Part shown: piece by piece, positions 25,270 through 32,300 of the stretch
Layout: each line of letters begins with the position of its first letter
How positions within the stretch are numbered: position 1 is the stretch's first letter
DNA from: Cellulomonas sp. SLBN-39
GTDB lineage: Bacteria; Actinomycetota; Actinomycetes; Actinomycetales; Cellulomonadaceae
Direction: 5' to 3'
Length of the DNA: 64,000 bases
Assembly (NCBI RefSeq): GCF_006715865.1
Contig: NZ_VFOA01000001.1
Location: 4,083,781-4,147,780 of the forward strand
The notes under the pieces: model-generated
What the model saw: only the letters and a program-made list of their open reading frames with translations
Databases searched by the model: none
Told to the model about the DNA's origin: nothing
Position numbers and translations under genes: made by a program

Positions 25270-26193
25270 TCAGAACGGGCAGGTGGAGCGCACGTCGGAC
25301 CAGGTCGTGCCGACCGCGGGCGCGGGGCACACGAACGGGTCGTAGCGGGTGTCGTCGTCCACGAACCGCTTGAGCCAGGCGATGGAGCTGCGGGCGATCG
25401 GCGTGCTGGAGACGTTCGGTGCGAAGTGCGAGGCGCCGTTGAGCTCGAGGTACTGCTTGGGCGTGCTCGACGGGATCGACGTGTAGAACGGGCGCGCGTG
25501 GGTCGTCACGGACGCGACGCTGTCGTCCTCGGCGCCGATGATCAGCGTCGGCGTGGTGACCTCGGGCCAGGTCTTGTCGGCGTTCCACGGCGTCAGCGGG
25601 ATCGCGGCCTGCAGCGACGGGTCGTCGACGACCGCCTCCAGGGTGCCGCCGCCGCCCATGGAGTGGCCCATGACGGCGAGGCGCGTGCCGTCGACGCGGT
25701 CACGGACCGAGCTGCGCGTGGTCAGCCAGTCGAGCGCGGCCGCGAGCTGGCGTCCGCGCGAGGCGGGCTGGTCGTAGACGCTCAGGGTGTCGATGGTCAT
25801 CACGACGAACCCCTGCGAGGCCAGGCGCGGGCCGAGCCAGGCGATGCTCGACTGGCGCGCGGTGTACCCGGGCGAGATCACGACCCCGCCGAACGTGCCC
25901 TGCGACGTGTCGGTCGGGTAGTAGACGGTGCCGCCGCCGAACCCGGAGACGCCGAGCCGGGAGACGCTGGTCTGCGAGACGGCGAAGGCGCCGCGGGCGG
26001 CGGTGATGCTGGACTCGGTGGGTGCCGGGCCGCGCTCGTACGGGTTCGCGGCGGCGGCGGGTGCGGCCGGCACGAGGGCCAGCAGCAGGCCGACGACGAG
26101 CGCGAGCAGCCCGGCGGGCCGACGGGCGCCTGCGGACGGTCCGGGCGCGGGACGCGCCGACGGTGTGCGGGACGGGACGGTGGACGTGCTCAT
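25270..26193 (-). CDS. secreted cutinase/polyester hydrolase, PET-hydrolase-like
   Basis: A 307-residue alpha/beta hydrolase with a signal peptide (basic start, [21 protein letters not shown], cleavage near residue 49). The mature part begins [15 protein letters not shown] and follows the Thermobifida cutinase pattern throughout: [59 protein letters not shown] and STCPF. The triad is Ser178, Asp224, His256; Tyr110 and Met179 would form the oxyanion hole, and Trp203 matches the aromatic clamp. Cys289 and Cys305 match the conserved C-terminal disulfide. The ATG at 26193 has a GGGGG site upstream. Natural role: cutin or other polyesters; activity on PET is inferred from family. Confidence 0.93.
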   Translation of the reverse strand: MSTSTVPSRTPSARPAPGPSAGARRPAGLLALVVGLLLALVPAAPAAAANPYERGPAPTESSITAARGAFAVSQTSVSRLGVSGFGGGTVYYPTDTSQGTFGGVVISPGYTARQSSIAWLGPRLASQGFVVMTIDTLSVYDQPASRGRQLAAALDWLTTRSSVRDRVDGTRLAVMGHSMGGGGTLEAVVDDPSLQAAIPLTPWNADKTWPEVTTPTLIIGAEDDSVASVTTHARPFYTSIPSSTPKQYLELNGASHFAPNVSSTPIARSSIAWLKRFVDDDTRYDPFVCPAPAVGTTWSDVRSTCPF

Positions 26194-26227
26194 GACGAAA
26201 CCCCCCTGTGACGTCGATGACTCTCGG

Positions 26228-26258
26228 ATGATACTCACGTCACACCAACCAGTGACAA
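26228..26258 (-). promoter_or_regulatory. candidate promoter of the cutinase-like gene
   Basis: On the minus strand TTGTCA (26258-26253) and TATCAT (26233-26228) are separated by 19 bases, in a conspicuously AT-richer stretch, with 34 bases from the -10 to the ATG at 26193. The spacing is one or two bases longer than ideal. Assigned by eye only. Confidence 0.4.
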
Positions 26259-26316
26259 GACCTCGCCACCGAGGATCACCCGACCCGCCCCTCCGCGGCG
26301 TGGCACGATCGCGGCC

Positions 26317-26706
26317 ATGATCGTCGTGACCACCGACTCCGTCCCCGGCTACCGCACGCAGGCCGTCCTCGGCGAGGTCATGGGCGTGACCGTGCGCGCG
26401 ACCGACGCGGGCGCCAACCTCTCGGCCGGCTTCCGGGCGATCGGCGGCGGCGAGATCCCCGAGTACACGCGCGTCATGCACGAGTCGCGCCGCGAGGTGC
26501 TGGCCCGCATGGTCGCCGACGCCGAGCAGCGCGGCGCCAACGCCGTGGTCGCGCTGCGGTACGACTCGGCCGCGATCGGCGCGTTCTCCGAGTGCTGCGC
26601 CTACGGCACCGCGGTCGTCGTCGAGCCGCTCGCCGGGCACGAGCCGGGCGCCACCGTCCAGTCGGCGCAGCAGGCCGCGCTCCCCGCCGACGACGCGCGG
26701 GCCTGA
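26317..26706 (+). CDS. YbjQ family (DUF74, heavy-metal-binding domain) protein
   Basis: A 129-residue protein matching the YbjQ/UPF0145 family: [27 protein letters not shown], the [21 protein letters not shown] helix and [14 protein letters not shown]. Members form pentamers; a metal-binding role is by annotation only. The two adjacent Cys in [14 protein letters not shown] are typical of the family's C-terminal strand. The ATG at 26317 is the family start. It diverges from the cutinase-like gene across a 123-base AT-richer region and converges on arfB. Confidence 0.9.
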   Translation: MIVVTTDSVPGYRTQAVLGEVMGVTVRATDAGANLSAGFRAIGGGEIPEYTRVMHESRREVLARMVADAEQRGANAVVALRYDSAAIGAFSECCAYGTAVVVEPLAGHEPGATVQSAQQAALPADDARA

Positions 26707-26730
26707 CCCGGCAGAACGGCGACGCCCCGC

Positions 26731-27159
26731 TCACTCCCCCGGCTTCGCCGACCGCAGGCGCTTGGTCGCCGACCGCTGCTTCTTGGCGGCCAGCCGCCGC
26801 TCGGCCGAGCCCCGCGTCGGCCGCGTGGGCCGCCGCGCGCGCGCCGGCGGGCTGATCCCCGCCGCGACGAGCGCGGCCAGGCGGAGCTCCGCCGCCGCGC
26901 GGTTGCGCAGCTGCTCGCGGTGCTCCGAGGCCGTCACCGTGAGCACCCCGCCGACGAGCCGCGCCCCGAGGCGCTCCACCAGCCGCTGCCGCTGCACGGC
27001 GGTGAGCACGGCCGACGCGGCGACGTCCCACCGCAGCTCGACCCGCGAGTCCGTCGTGTTGACGCCCTGGCCGCCGGGCCCGGAGGACCGGGAGAACCGC
27101 ACCGTCAGCTCGGCGCGCGGGATCACGAGCGACGGGCCCACGACGACGTCGCCGGTCAC
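26731..27159 (-). CDS. arfB: peptidyl-tRNA hydrolase ArfB/YaeJ-type ribosome rescue factor
   Basis: A 142-residue protein with the release-factor GGQ loop in [18 protein letters not shown] (about 25-42) and a basic Lys/Arg-rich tail ([18 protein letters not shown]) that in ArfB threads into the empty mRNA channel of stalled ribosomes. There is no codon-recognition domain, as expected for ArfB/ICT1. The GTG at 27159 overlaps the cofE stop, so an F420 gene and a rescue factor share a transcript. Longer open frame to 27225 is not used. Confidence 0.92.
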   Translation of the reverse strand: MTGDVVVGPSLVIPRAELTVRFSRSSGPGGQGVNTTDSRVELRWDVAASAVLTAVQRQRLVERLGARLVGGVLTVTASEHREQLRNRAAAELRLAALVAAGISPPARARRPTRPTRGSAERRLAAKKQRSATKRLRSAKPGE

Positions 27160-27974
27160 GGCGCGGCGCGCCCGCCCGGACCGGCCGGCCCGGGCGCCCC
27201 GCCCGCGGCGAGCGCGTCCTTCCACCCCTCGGCGTACGCCTCGGCGGAGCCCAGGCGGAACATGTCGTCCGGCCCGGTCCGCACCAGCACGCGGGCCCCG
27301 AGGCCGTCCTCCTCCGTCACGAGGTGCCCGACCCCGCGCACCACGGCCACCGGCCGGCCGGTGGCCTTGCCCTTGACGAGCTCGGCCGCCGACGCGATCT
27401 CGTCCGCGACCGCCGCGACGGTCATGGTCAGCGGGCGGCCGTGCGTGTCGACCTGGCCGCGCATGTCCTCCAGCACCTGCACCCCCGCGGCACCGATCGC
27501 GAGGTCGGCGACGCCCTGGCGCCAGGGCCGCCCGGCGGTGTCGGTGAGCAGCACGCCCAGCCGCACGCCGAAGGCCTCCTGCAGCGCGCGCCGGAGCCCG
27601 CGGGCGGACGCGTCGGGGTCCACGGGCAGCAGGAGCACCGTGCCCTCGGGGGTGTTCGACGCGTCGACGCCGGCCGCGGCCATCACCAGCCCGAGCCGGT
27701 TCTCGACGATCCGCGTCACCCCGCCGGGGTGCTCGCGGGTCGCCACGACGCGCACGGTCTCGTCCGTGATGGCCTGCTCGCGGTCGTCGGCGGCGACCAC
27801 CCGGCCCTCGGCCTTGGACACGACCTTGCTGGTCACGACGACGACGTCACCGTCCACGAGCCGGCGCCCGGGGTCCGGGTCGGCGCGCAGGGCCGCGACG
27901 AGCAGCGCCGCGAGGTCGTCGCCGGGGACGACCTCGGGCACGCCGTCGGCGGCCCAGACGCGCAGCCCGGTCAC
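27156..27974 (-). CDS. cofE: coenzyme F420-0:L-glutamate ligase, stand-alone
   Basis: A 272-residue CofE that adds glutamates to F420-0. Family features: [18 protein letters not shown] near residue 45, [20 protein letters not shown] around 90, [20 protein letters not shown] around 145 and [14 protein letters not shown]. It lacks the C-terminal nitroreductase-like domain that mycobacterial FbiB carries, so this is the short form. GTG at 27974 overlaps the stop of the upstream F420-dependent dehydrogenase gene. It completes the CofC-CofD-CofE set seen in the window; Fo synthase is not here. Confidence 0.94.
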   Translation of the reverse strand: MTGLRVWAADGVPEVVPGDDLAALLVAALRADPDPGRRLVDGDVVVVTSKVVSKAEGRVVAADDREQAITDETVRVVATREHPGGVTRIVENRLGLVMAAAGVDASNTPEGTVLLLPVDPDASARGLRRALQEAFGVRLGVLLTDTAGRPWRQGVADLAIGAAGVQVLEDMRGQVDTHGRPLTMTVAAVADEIASAAELVKGKATGRPVAVVRGVGHLVTEEDGLGARVLVRTGPDDMFRLGSAEAYAEGWKDALAAGGAPGPAGPGGRAAP

Positions 27975-28972
27975 CGGCTCAGCTTCGGGAGCACCTCGCG
28001 CCCGAAGACCTCGATCCACTCGCGCTGGTTGCGCCCCACGTTGTGCAGGTAGATCCGGTCGAACCCGAGGTCGACGTACTTCTGGATCTCTGCGCGGTGG
28101 GCGTCGGGGTCCGCGGAGATGACCATGCGGCCGGCGAAGTCCTCGGGGCGCACGAGCTTGGCCATCTGCTCGAAGTCGAACGGCGAGCGGATGTCGGCCT
28201 TGGGGAACTTCATGCCCCCGTTGGGCCACTCGTGCATCGCGTTGGCGAGGGCCTGCTCGTCGGTCTCTGCCCACGACATGTGCAGCTGCAGCACCTTGGG
28301 CATCGCGTCGGGGTCCTTGCCGACCTCGCGGGCGCCCTCGGCGAACTTGCCGAACAGGCCGGTGATCTTCTCCAGCGGTGCGCCGACGGTGATGATGCCG
28401 TCGGCGTGCTTGCCGGTCCGCTTGGCGGTGACCGGGCCGGCGGTCGCGACGAGGATCTCGGGCGCCTCCTCCGGCATGGTCCACAGCCGGGTCGACTCGA
28501 GCTTGTAGAACTGCCCGGCGTGCTTGACGTCCTTGCCGGCGAGCGACGCGCTGAAGAGCTTCTTGATGAGGTCGATGGCCTCGAACATACGGTTGATGCG
28601 CTCGGGGGCCTCGGGCCAGTACCCGGCCACGACGTGCTCGTTGAGCGCCTCGCCCGACCCGAGCCCCAGCCAGTGCCGGCCGGGGTACATCGCGGCGAGC
28701 GTCGCCGACGCCTGCGCGACCATCGCCGGGTGCCAGCGGAACGTCGGCGCGGTCACCCCCGGGCCCAGGTCACCCGTGGTGCGCTCGCCCACGGCGGTCA
28801 GCACGTTCCACACGAACGACGACTGCCCCTGGGCGGGCACCCACGGCTGGAAGTGGTCCGCGGCCATGACGCCCGAGAACCCGTGCTGCTCGGCGTAGGC
28901 CGACAGCGCGACCGCCTCGGTGGGGTGGAACTGCTCCAGCATCGCCGCATAACCGACGGTCAGCCCTGCCAC
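27971..28972 (-). CDS. F420-dependent glucose-6-phosphate dehydrogenase-like LLM enzyme
   Basis: A 333-residue TIM barrel. It keeps the catalytic set of mycobacterial FGD1: His40 and Trp44 in [13 protein letters not shown] and Glu108 in [11 protein letters not shown]. Lys/Arg in [11 protein letters not shown] and [14 protein letters not shown] correspond to phosphate-site positions of FGD1. It would reduce F420 with glucose-6-phosphate, giving F420H2 for the other LLM enzymes. Gene order dehydrogenase-cofE-arfB with GTGA overlaps supports an F420 role. Other sugar phosphates or alcohols are possible substrates, because related family members differ. Confidence 0.88.
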   Translation of the reverse strand: MAGLTVGYAAMLEQFHPTEAVALSAYAEQHGFSGVMAADHFQPWVPAQGQSSFVWNVLTAVGERTTGDLGPGVTAPTFRWHPAMVAQASATLAAMYPGRHWLGLGSGEALNEHVVAGYWPEAPERINRMFEAIDLIKKLFSASLAGKDVKHAGQFYKLESTRLWTMPEEAPEILVATAGPVTAKRTGKHADGIITVGAPLEKITGLFGKFAEGAREVGKDPDAMPKVLQLHMSWAETDEQALANAMHEWPNGGMKFPKADIRSPFDFEQMAKLVRPEDFAGRMVISADPDAHRAEIQKYVDLGFDRIYLHNVGRNQREWIEVFGREVLPKLSR

Positions 28973-29014
28973 GTGTCGCGTCCTCCCGGTCGATCCCCTG
29001 CTCGTCCGGCGAGC

Positions 29015-30043
29015 CTAACCCCGCGCATGTGTCGGCCGCGTTGCGTGGACCGGCGCCCCGTCGGCCGGGGCGTCGCGCCCGTCGCCACCCGCGGCCCCGC
29101 CCGGGGCGGGAGCGGCACCGGTCAGCACGTCGCGGTCCGCACCGCGCCGCACGGCCGCGACCCCCGCGACGACGAGTCCGGCGCCGACCAGCTGCACGGG
29201 CAGCGGCGCCTCGCCGATCAGCACCCAGGCGAGCAGGACGGCGAAGAGCACCTCCGACAGCGCGAGGAACGACGCGACCCGCTCGCCGAGCAGGCGCACG
29301 GACACGGCCGAGACGCCGTAGGCGAACGCGGTGGGCACGGCGCCGACGACCAGCAGCGGGACGAGCCAGTGCACCTGCGCGCCGAGGAACGCCACGCGCA
29401 CGTCGGGCGCCTCGACGGGCAGCACGCCGACCGCCGCGACGACGCCGACCGCCGCGGCCCCGACGACCATGCCCGCCCCGGCGAGCGTGACGGGCGGCAG
29501 CGCGGTGGGCCGTGCCGTGATCGCGAAGTAGGCGGCGTTGCCGACCGCGGCGCCGAGGGCGAAGAGCAGCCCCACGGGGTCGAGGTCGAGGCTGCCGGTC
29601 ACGTCGAGCACGAGCACGAGCCCGCCCGTCGCCAGGGCCGCACCGACGAGCGTGGTGCGGGACGGGGCCCGCCGGGAGCGCGCCCAGCCGAGCGCGACGA
29701 GCAGCAGCGGCCCCGTGTACTCGACGAGCAGCGCCACGGCGACGGGAAGCCGCTCGACGGCCAGGAAGTACATGGTCGACGCTCCGGCCACGCCGAGGAG
29801 CCCGAAGCCGACGACGGTGCGCCACTCGTGCGCGAGCAGCGACCACCTCCCGCGCAGCGCGAGCAGCGCCGGCCCGGCCAGCAGCACGGCGCCGACGGTC
29901 AGGCGCACGCCGATCGCGGCGCCGGGGCTCCAGCCGGCGAGGAGCAGGGGCTTGACGACGGGGCCGCTCGTCGAGAAGGCGAGGGCGGCGACGAGGCCGG
30001 CGAGGACGCCGGCCCCCCGGGCACCGGTCTGCGGCACGTGCAC
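29015..30043 (-). CDS. EamA/DMT family transporter
   Basis: About 340 residues with ten membrane helices in two five-helix halves, as in EamA exporters: GVLAGLVAALAFSTSGPVV opens the first half, MYFLAVERLPVAVALLVEYTG ends it, GLLFALGAAVGNAAYFAITA opens the second and FLALSEVLFAVLLAWVLIGE closes it. I take GTG 30043 as start; ATG 30142 is in frame but adds 33 uncharacteristic residues, has no ribosome site and intrudes on the divergent promoter. Substrate unknown, often amino acids or metabolites. The hydrophilic C-tail is Gly/Ala-rich. Confidence 0.87.
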   Translation of the reverse strand: MHVPQTGARGAGVLAGLVAALAFSTSGPVVKPLLLAGWSPGAAIGVRLTVGAVLLAGPALLALRGRWSLLAHEWRTVVGFGLLGVAGASTMYFLAVERLPVAVALLVEYTGPLLLVALGWARSRRAPSRTTLVGAALATGGLVLVLDVTGSLDLDPVGLLFALGAAVGNAAYFAITARPTALPPVTLAGAGMVVGAAAVGVVAAVGVLPVEAPDVRVAFLGAQVHWLVPLLVVGAVPTAFAYGVSAVSVRLLGERVASFLALSEVLFAVLLAWVLIGEAPLPVQLVGAGLVVAGVAAVRRGADRDVLTGAAPAPGGAAGGDGRDAPADGAPVHATRPTHARG

Positions 30044-30174
30044 GCTCCAGGGGGCGGGCCCGCGGGCGCGGGCGACGGGGTGGCACGGGGCCGACGCCGC
30101 CGGGATCACCGGTTGCCAGGAGTCACTCGCCCGTATGCTCATGACGGTACGACCGCCGTCGGACAGGAGTCAAC

Positions 30175-30738
30175 GTGGTCTTCGCCCATGACACCGAGGC
30201 CAACCTGCGCGCCGCCGCCGACCTGGTGAACACTGCACGGCGCCGCGACGGCCGCGACGCGCTCACGACCGTGCCCGACCTGGACGGCTTCTTCACCGCC
30301 TGGGGGTACACCGGGCGGCACGACCGGGACGCCGCCGAGCTGGCGCAGGTGCGCGCCGCGCGCGACCGCGTGTCCGCGCTGTGGGACGTCGACCGCGACA
30401 CGGGCGCGCAGGTGGTCAACGCGATCCTGCGAGAGGCCGACGCGGTGCCGTTCCTCGTGCGGCACGACCACATGGACTGGCACCTGCACGCGACCGTCGC
30501 GGACGCGGAGCTGGCCACCGTGGTCCTCGTCGAGACGGCCATGGCAGCGGCCGACCTCGTGCGCTCGGACGCGTGGGACCGCCTGCGCACCTGCGCGGCG
30601 GACGACTGCGCGGCCGTGCTGGTCGACCTCTCGCGCAACGGCTCGCGCCGGTTCTGCGACGTCAACGGCTGCGGCAACCGCGCGCACGTGGCCGCCTACC
30701 GCGCCCGCCGCGCCCGCGCGACCGCCGGGTCCGCATGA
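30175..30738 (+). CDS. CGNR zinc-finger (DUF1470) protein
   Basis: A 187-residue protein with an N-terminal ABATE-type helical domain (EANLRAAADLVNTARRRDG) and a C-terminal CGNR zinc finger: CAADDC, then RRFCDVNGCGNRAHVAAYRA, giving four Cys for zinc. The finger is thought to bind nucleic acid, and these are usually listed as stress-related regulators. GTG at 30175 after AGGAG at 30165-30169. It diverges from the EamA transporter and could regulate it; that is inference from the arrangement. Its stop codon lies inside a short tandem repeat. Confidence 0.9.
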   Translation: MVFAHDTEANLRAAADLVNTARRRDGRDALTTVPDLDGFFTAWGYTGRHDRDAAELAQVRAARDRVSALWDVDRDTGAQVVNAILREADAVPFLVRHDHMDWHLHATVADAELATVVLVETAMAAADLVRSDAWDRLRTCAADDCAAVLVDLSRNGSRRFCDVNGCGNRAHVAAYRARRARATAGSA

Positions 30739-30770
30739 CCGCCGGGTCCGCGTGACCGCCGGGGCCCGTG
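30720..30770 (+). repeat. three tandem 17-base repeats over the CGNR stop codon
   Basis: The unit GACCGCCGGGTCCGCAT occurs at 30720-30736, again at 30737-30753 with one change and at 30754-30770 with four changes. The CGNR stop TGA lies at the junction of units 1 and 2, so slippage would shift the C-terminus. Confidence 0.8.
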
Positions 30771-30859
30771 TGACGGGCACCGCACGCGGACGTTTGAAGG
30801 TTCACCTATCCTGACGGTCCGCGCGGCGCACGGGCCGCGCCCTGACGACGGGACGGCGC

Positions 30860-31510
30860 ATGGCGGGCACGGGATCACGCAAGAGCCGCGAGGAGCGGGC
30901 CGCCCAGGTGGCGGCGCTGCGCGAGCAGCAGAAGCGCGCCGAGCGGCGCCGGACGATCGTCGCGGTGTCCGTCGTCGGTGCGCTCGTCGTGGGGCTCCTC
31001 GGCTGGGCCGGCGTGGTCATCGTGGGCCAGGCGCGGCAGACCGCGGCGGCCGAGGCGGAGGCGGAGGCGCCCATCGAGGGCGTGCAGGAGTACACCGACC
31101 TCTCGTTCGACCACGTCGAGGGCGTCGTGGACTACGAGCAGACCCCGCCGGTCGGCGGCCCGCACAACGCGGTCTGGCTCAACTGCGGCGTGTACGACAC
31201 GGTCGTGCCCGACGAGAACGCGGTGCACGCGCTCGAGCACGGCGCGGTGTGGATCACCTACGACCCGGCGCTGCCCGCGGACCAGCTGGAGATCCTCACC
31301 GAGCTGGCGGCCGGCGAGTCGTACATGCTGCTGACGCCGTACGAGGGTCTCGGCTCCCCCGTCGTCGCGACCGCGTGGGGCTACCAGCTGCCGCTGGAGG
31401 ACGCCGCGGACCCGCGCCTGGAGACGTTCGTGCGCAAGTACCTGCTCAACCCCGACCTGCCCGAGGCCGGCGCGCTGTGCAGCAACGGGACCGGCGAGCC
31501 GGTCGCGTGA
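30860..31510 (+). CDS. DUF3105 single-span membrane protein
   Basis: A 216-residue protein: a basic cytoplasmic start (SRKSREERAAQVAALREQQK), one membrane helix (TIVAVSVVGALVVGLLGWAG, about 32-51) and an outer DUF3105 domain with PPVGGPHNAVWLNCGVYD and AVHALEHGAVWITYDP. His and Cys in these motifs are conserved and could bind metal, but no function is established. It overlaps the DUF305 gene, with which DUF3105 is commonly paired in actinobacteria. The ATG at 30860 begins the basic segment. Confidence 0.9.
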   Translation: MAGTGSRKSREERAAQVAALREQQKRAERRRTIVAVSVVGALVVGLLGWAGVVIVGQARQTAAAEAEAEAPIEGVQEYTDLSFDHVEGVVDYEQTPPVGGPHNAVWLNCGVYDTVVPDENAVHALEHGAVWITYDPALPADQLEILTELAAGESYMLLTPYEGLGSPVVATAWGYQLPLEDAADPRLETFVRKYLLNPDLPEAGALCSNGTGEPVA

Positions 31511-32232
31511 CGTCGGACCCCACCCCCGACGCTGCGGCCGACCCCGCGGCCGGCGCCGCCGAGACCCCGTCCGCGCTGGTGCGCACGTGGCGGGCCCTCG
31601 ACGGCGCCGGTCGCACGGTCGTGGCGGCCGGGGTGGTGCTCGCGCTGCTGGTGGGCCTGGCGGCCGGCGGGCTGCTGGTCGGACGCCCCGGCCGGGCCGT
31701 GCCCACCGAGGGGTCGGTCGACGCGGGTTTCGCGCGCGACATGCAGGCCCACCACGGGCAGGCCGTCGAGCTCTCGGTCATGCTGCGCGACCGGTCGGAC
31801 GACCCCGTCCTGCGGGCGATCGCCCTCGACATCCTCACCGCCCAGCAGCAGCAGGTCGGGCAGATGTTCGCCTGGCTGCGCGTGTGGGGGCTGCCGCAGT
31901 CCGGCGAGGCCGACCCGATGGCCTGGATGGCCGGCGAGCACGGCCACGCAGGTGCCGGCGGGGCGCTGGCCGACATGCCCGGCTGGGTGCAGCCCGCCGA
32001 CCTGCGCCGCCTCGAGCAGGCCGACGGCGTCGAGGCCGAGCGCATCTTCCTGGCGCTGATGATCGACCACCACCTCGGCGGCGTGGAGATGGCCCGGTAC
32101 GCGGTCGAGCACGCCCAGGACGCCCAGGTGGTGCGCCTGGCCGAAGGCATCGTGACCGCGCAGGAGCGCGAGGTCACCGTGCTGCGCGACCTGCTCGACG
32201 AGCGCGGGGGCCCGCTGCCCGCGGACGCCTGA
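31507..32232 (+). CDS. DUF305 membrane-anchored ferritin-like protein
   Basis: A 241-residue protein with a single N-terminal membrane helix (VVAAGVVLALLVGLAAGGLL) and a DUF305 four-helix domain outside the membrane. Its metal-ligand motifs are DMQAHHGQAVELSVML and LMIDHHLGGVEMARYAVEHA; the HH pairs and Met residues are the family signature. DUF305 proteins are tied to copper and other metal responses in several bacteria. GTG at 31507 overlaps the DUF3105 stop by four bases, so the two are probably one functional unit at the cell surface. No signal peptidase site seen. Confidence 0.9.
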   Translation: MTSDPTPDAAADPAAGAAETPSALVRTWRALDGAGRTVVAAGVVLALLVGLAAGGLLVGRPGRAVPTEGSVDAGFARDMQAHHGQAVELSVMLRDRSDDPVLRAIALDILTAQQQQVGQMFAWLRVWGLPQSGEADPMAWMAGEHGHAGAGGALADMPGWVQPADLRRLEQADGVEAERIFLALMIDHHLGGVEMARYAVEHAQDAQVVRLAEGIVTAQEREVTVLRDLLDERGGPLPADA

Positions 32233-32300
32233 GGGGACGCCCCGCGCGAGGCGCCGTGCGGGGTGCGGGGGCCCTGGCCGGATCTGGGAGGATGCTCCCC

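Noticed and set aside
29015..30142. Longer EamA protein from ATG 30142
   Set aside because: The additional 33 residues are not membrane-like, have no ribosome site and occupy the divergent promoter; GTG 30043 is preferred but not proven.
32233..32300. T-box leader before valS
   Set aside because: Only 68 bases separate DUF305 from valS; no specifier loop or T-box sequence is present.
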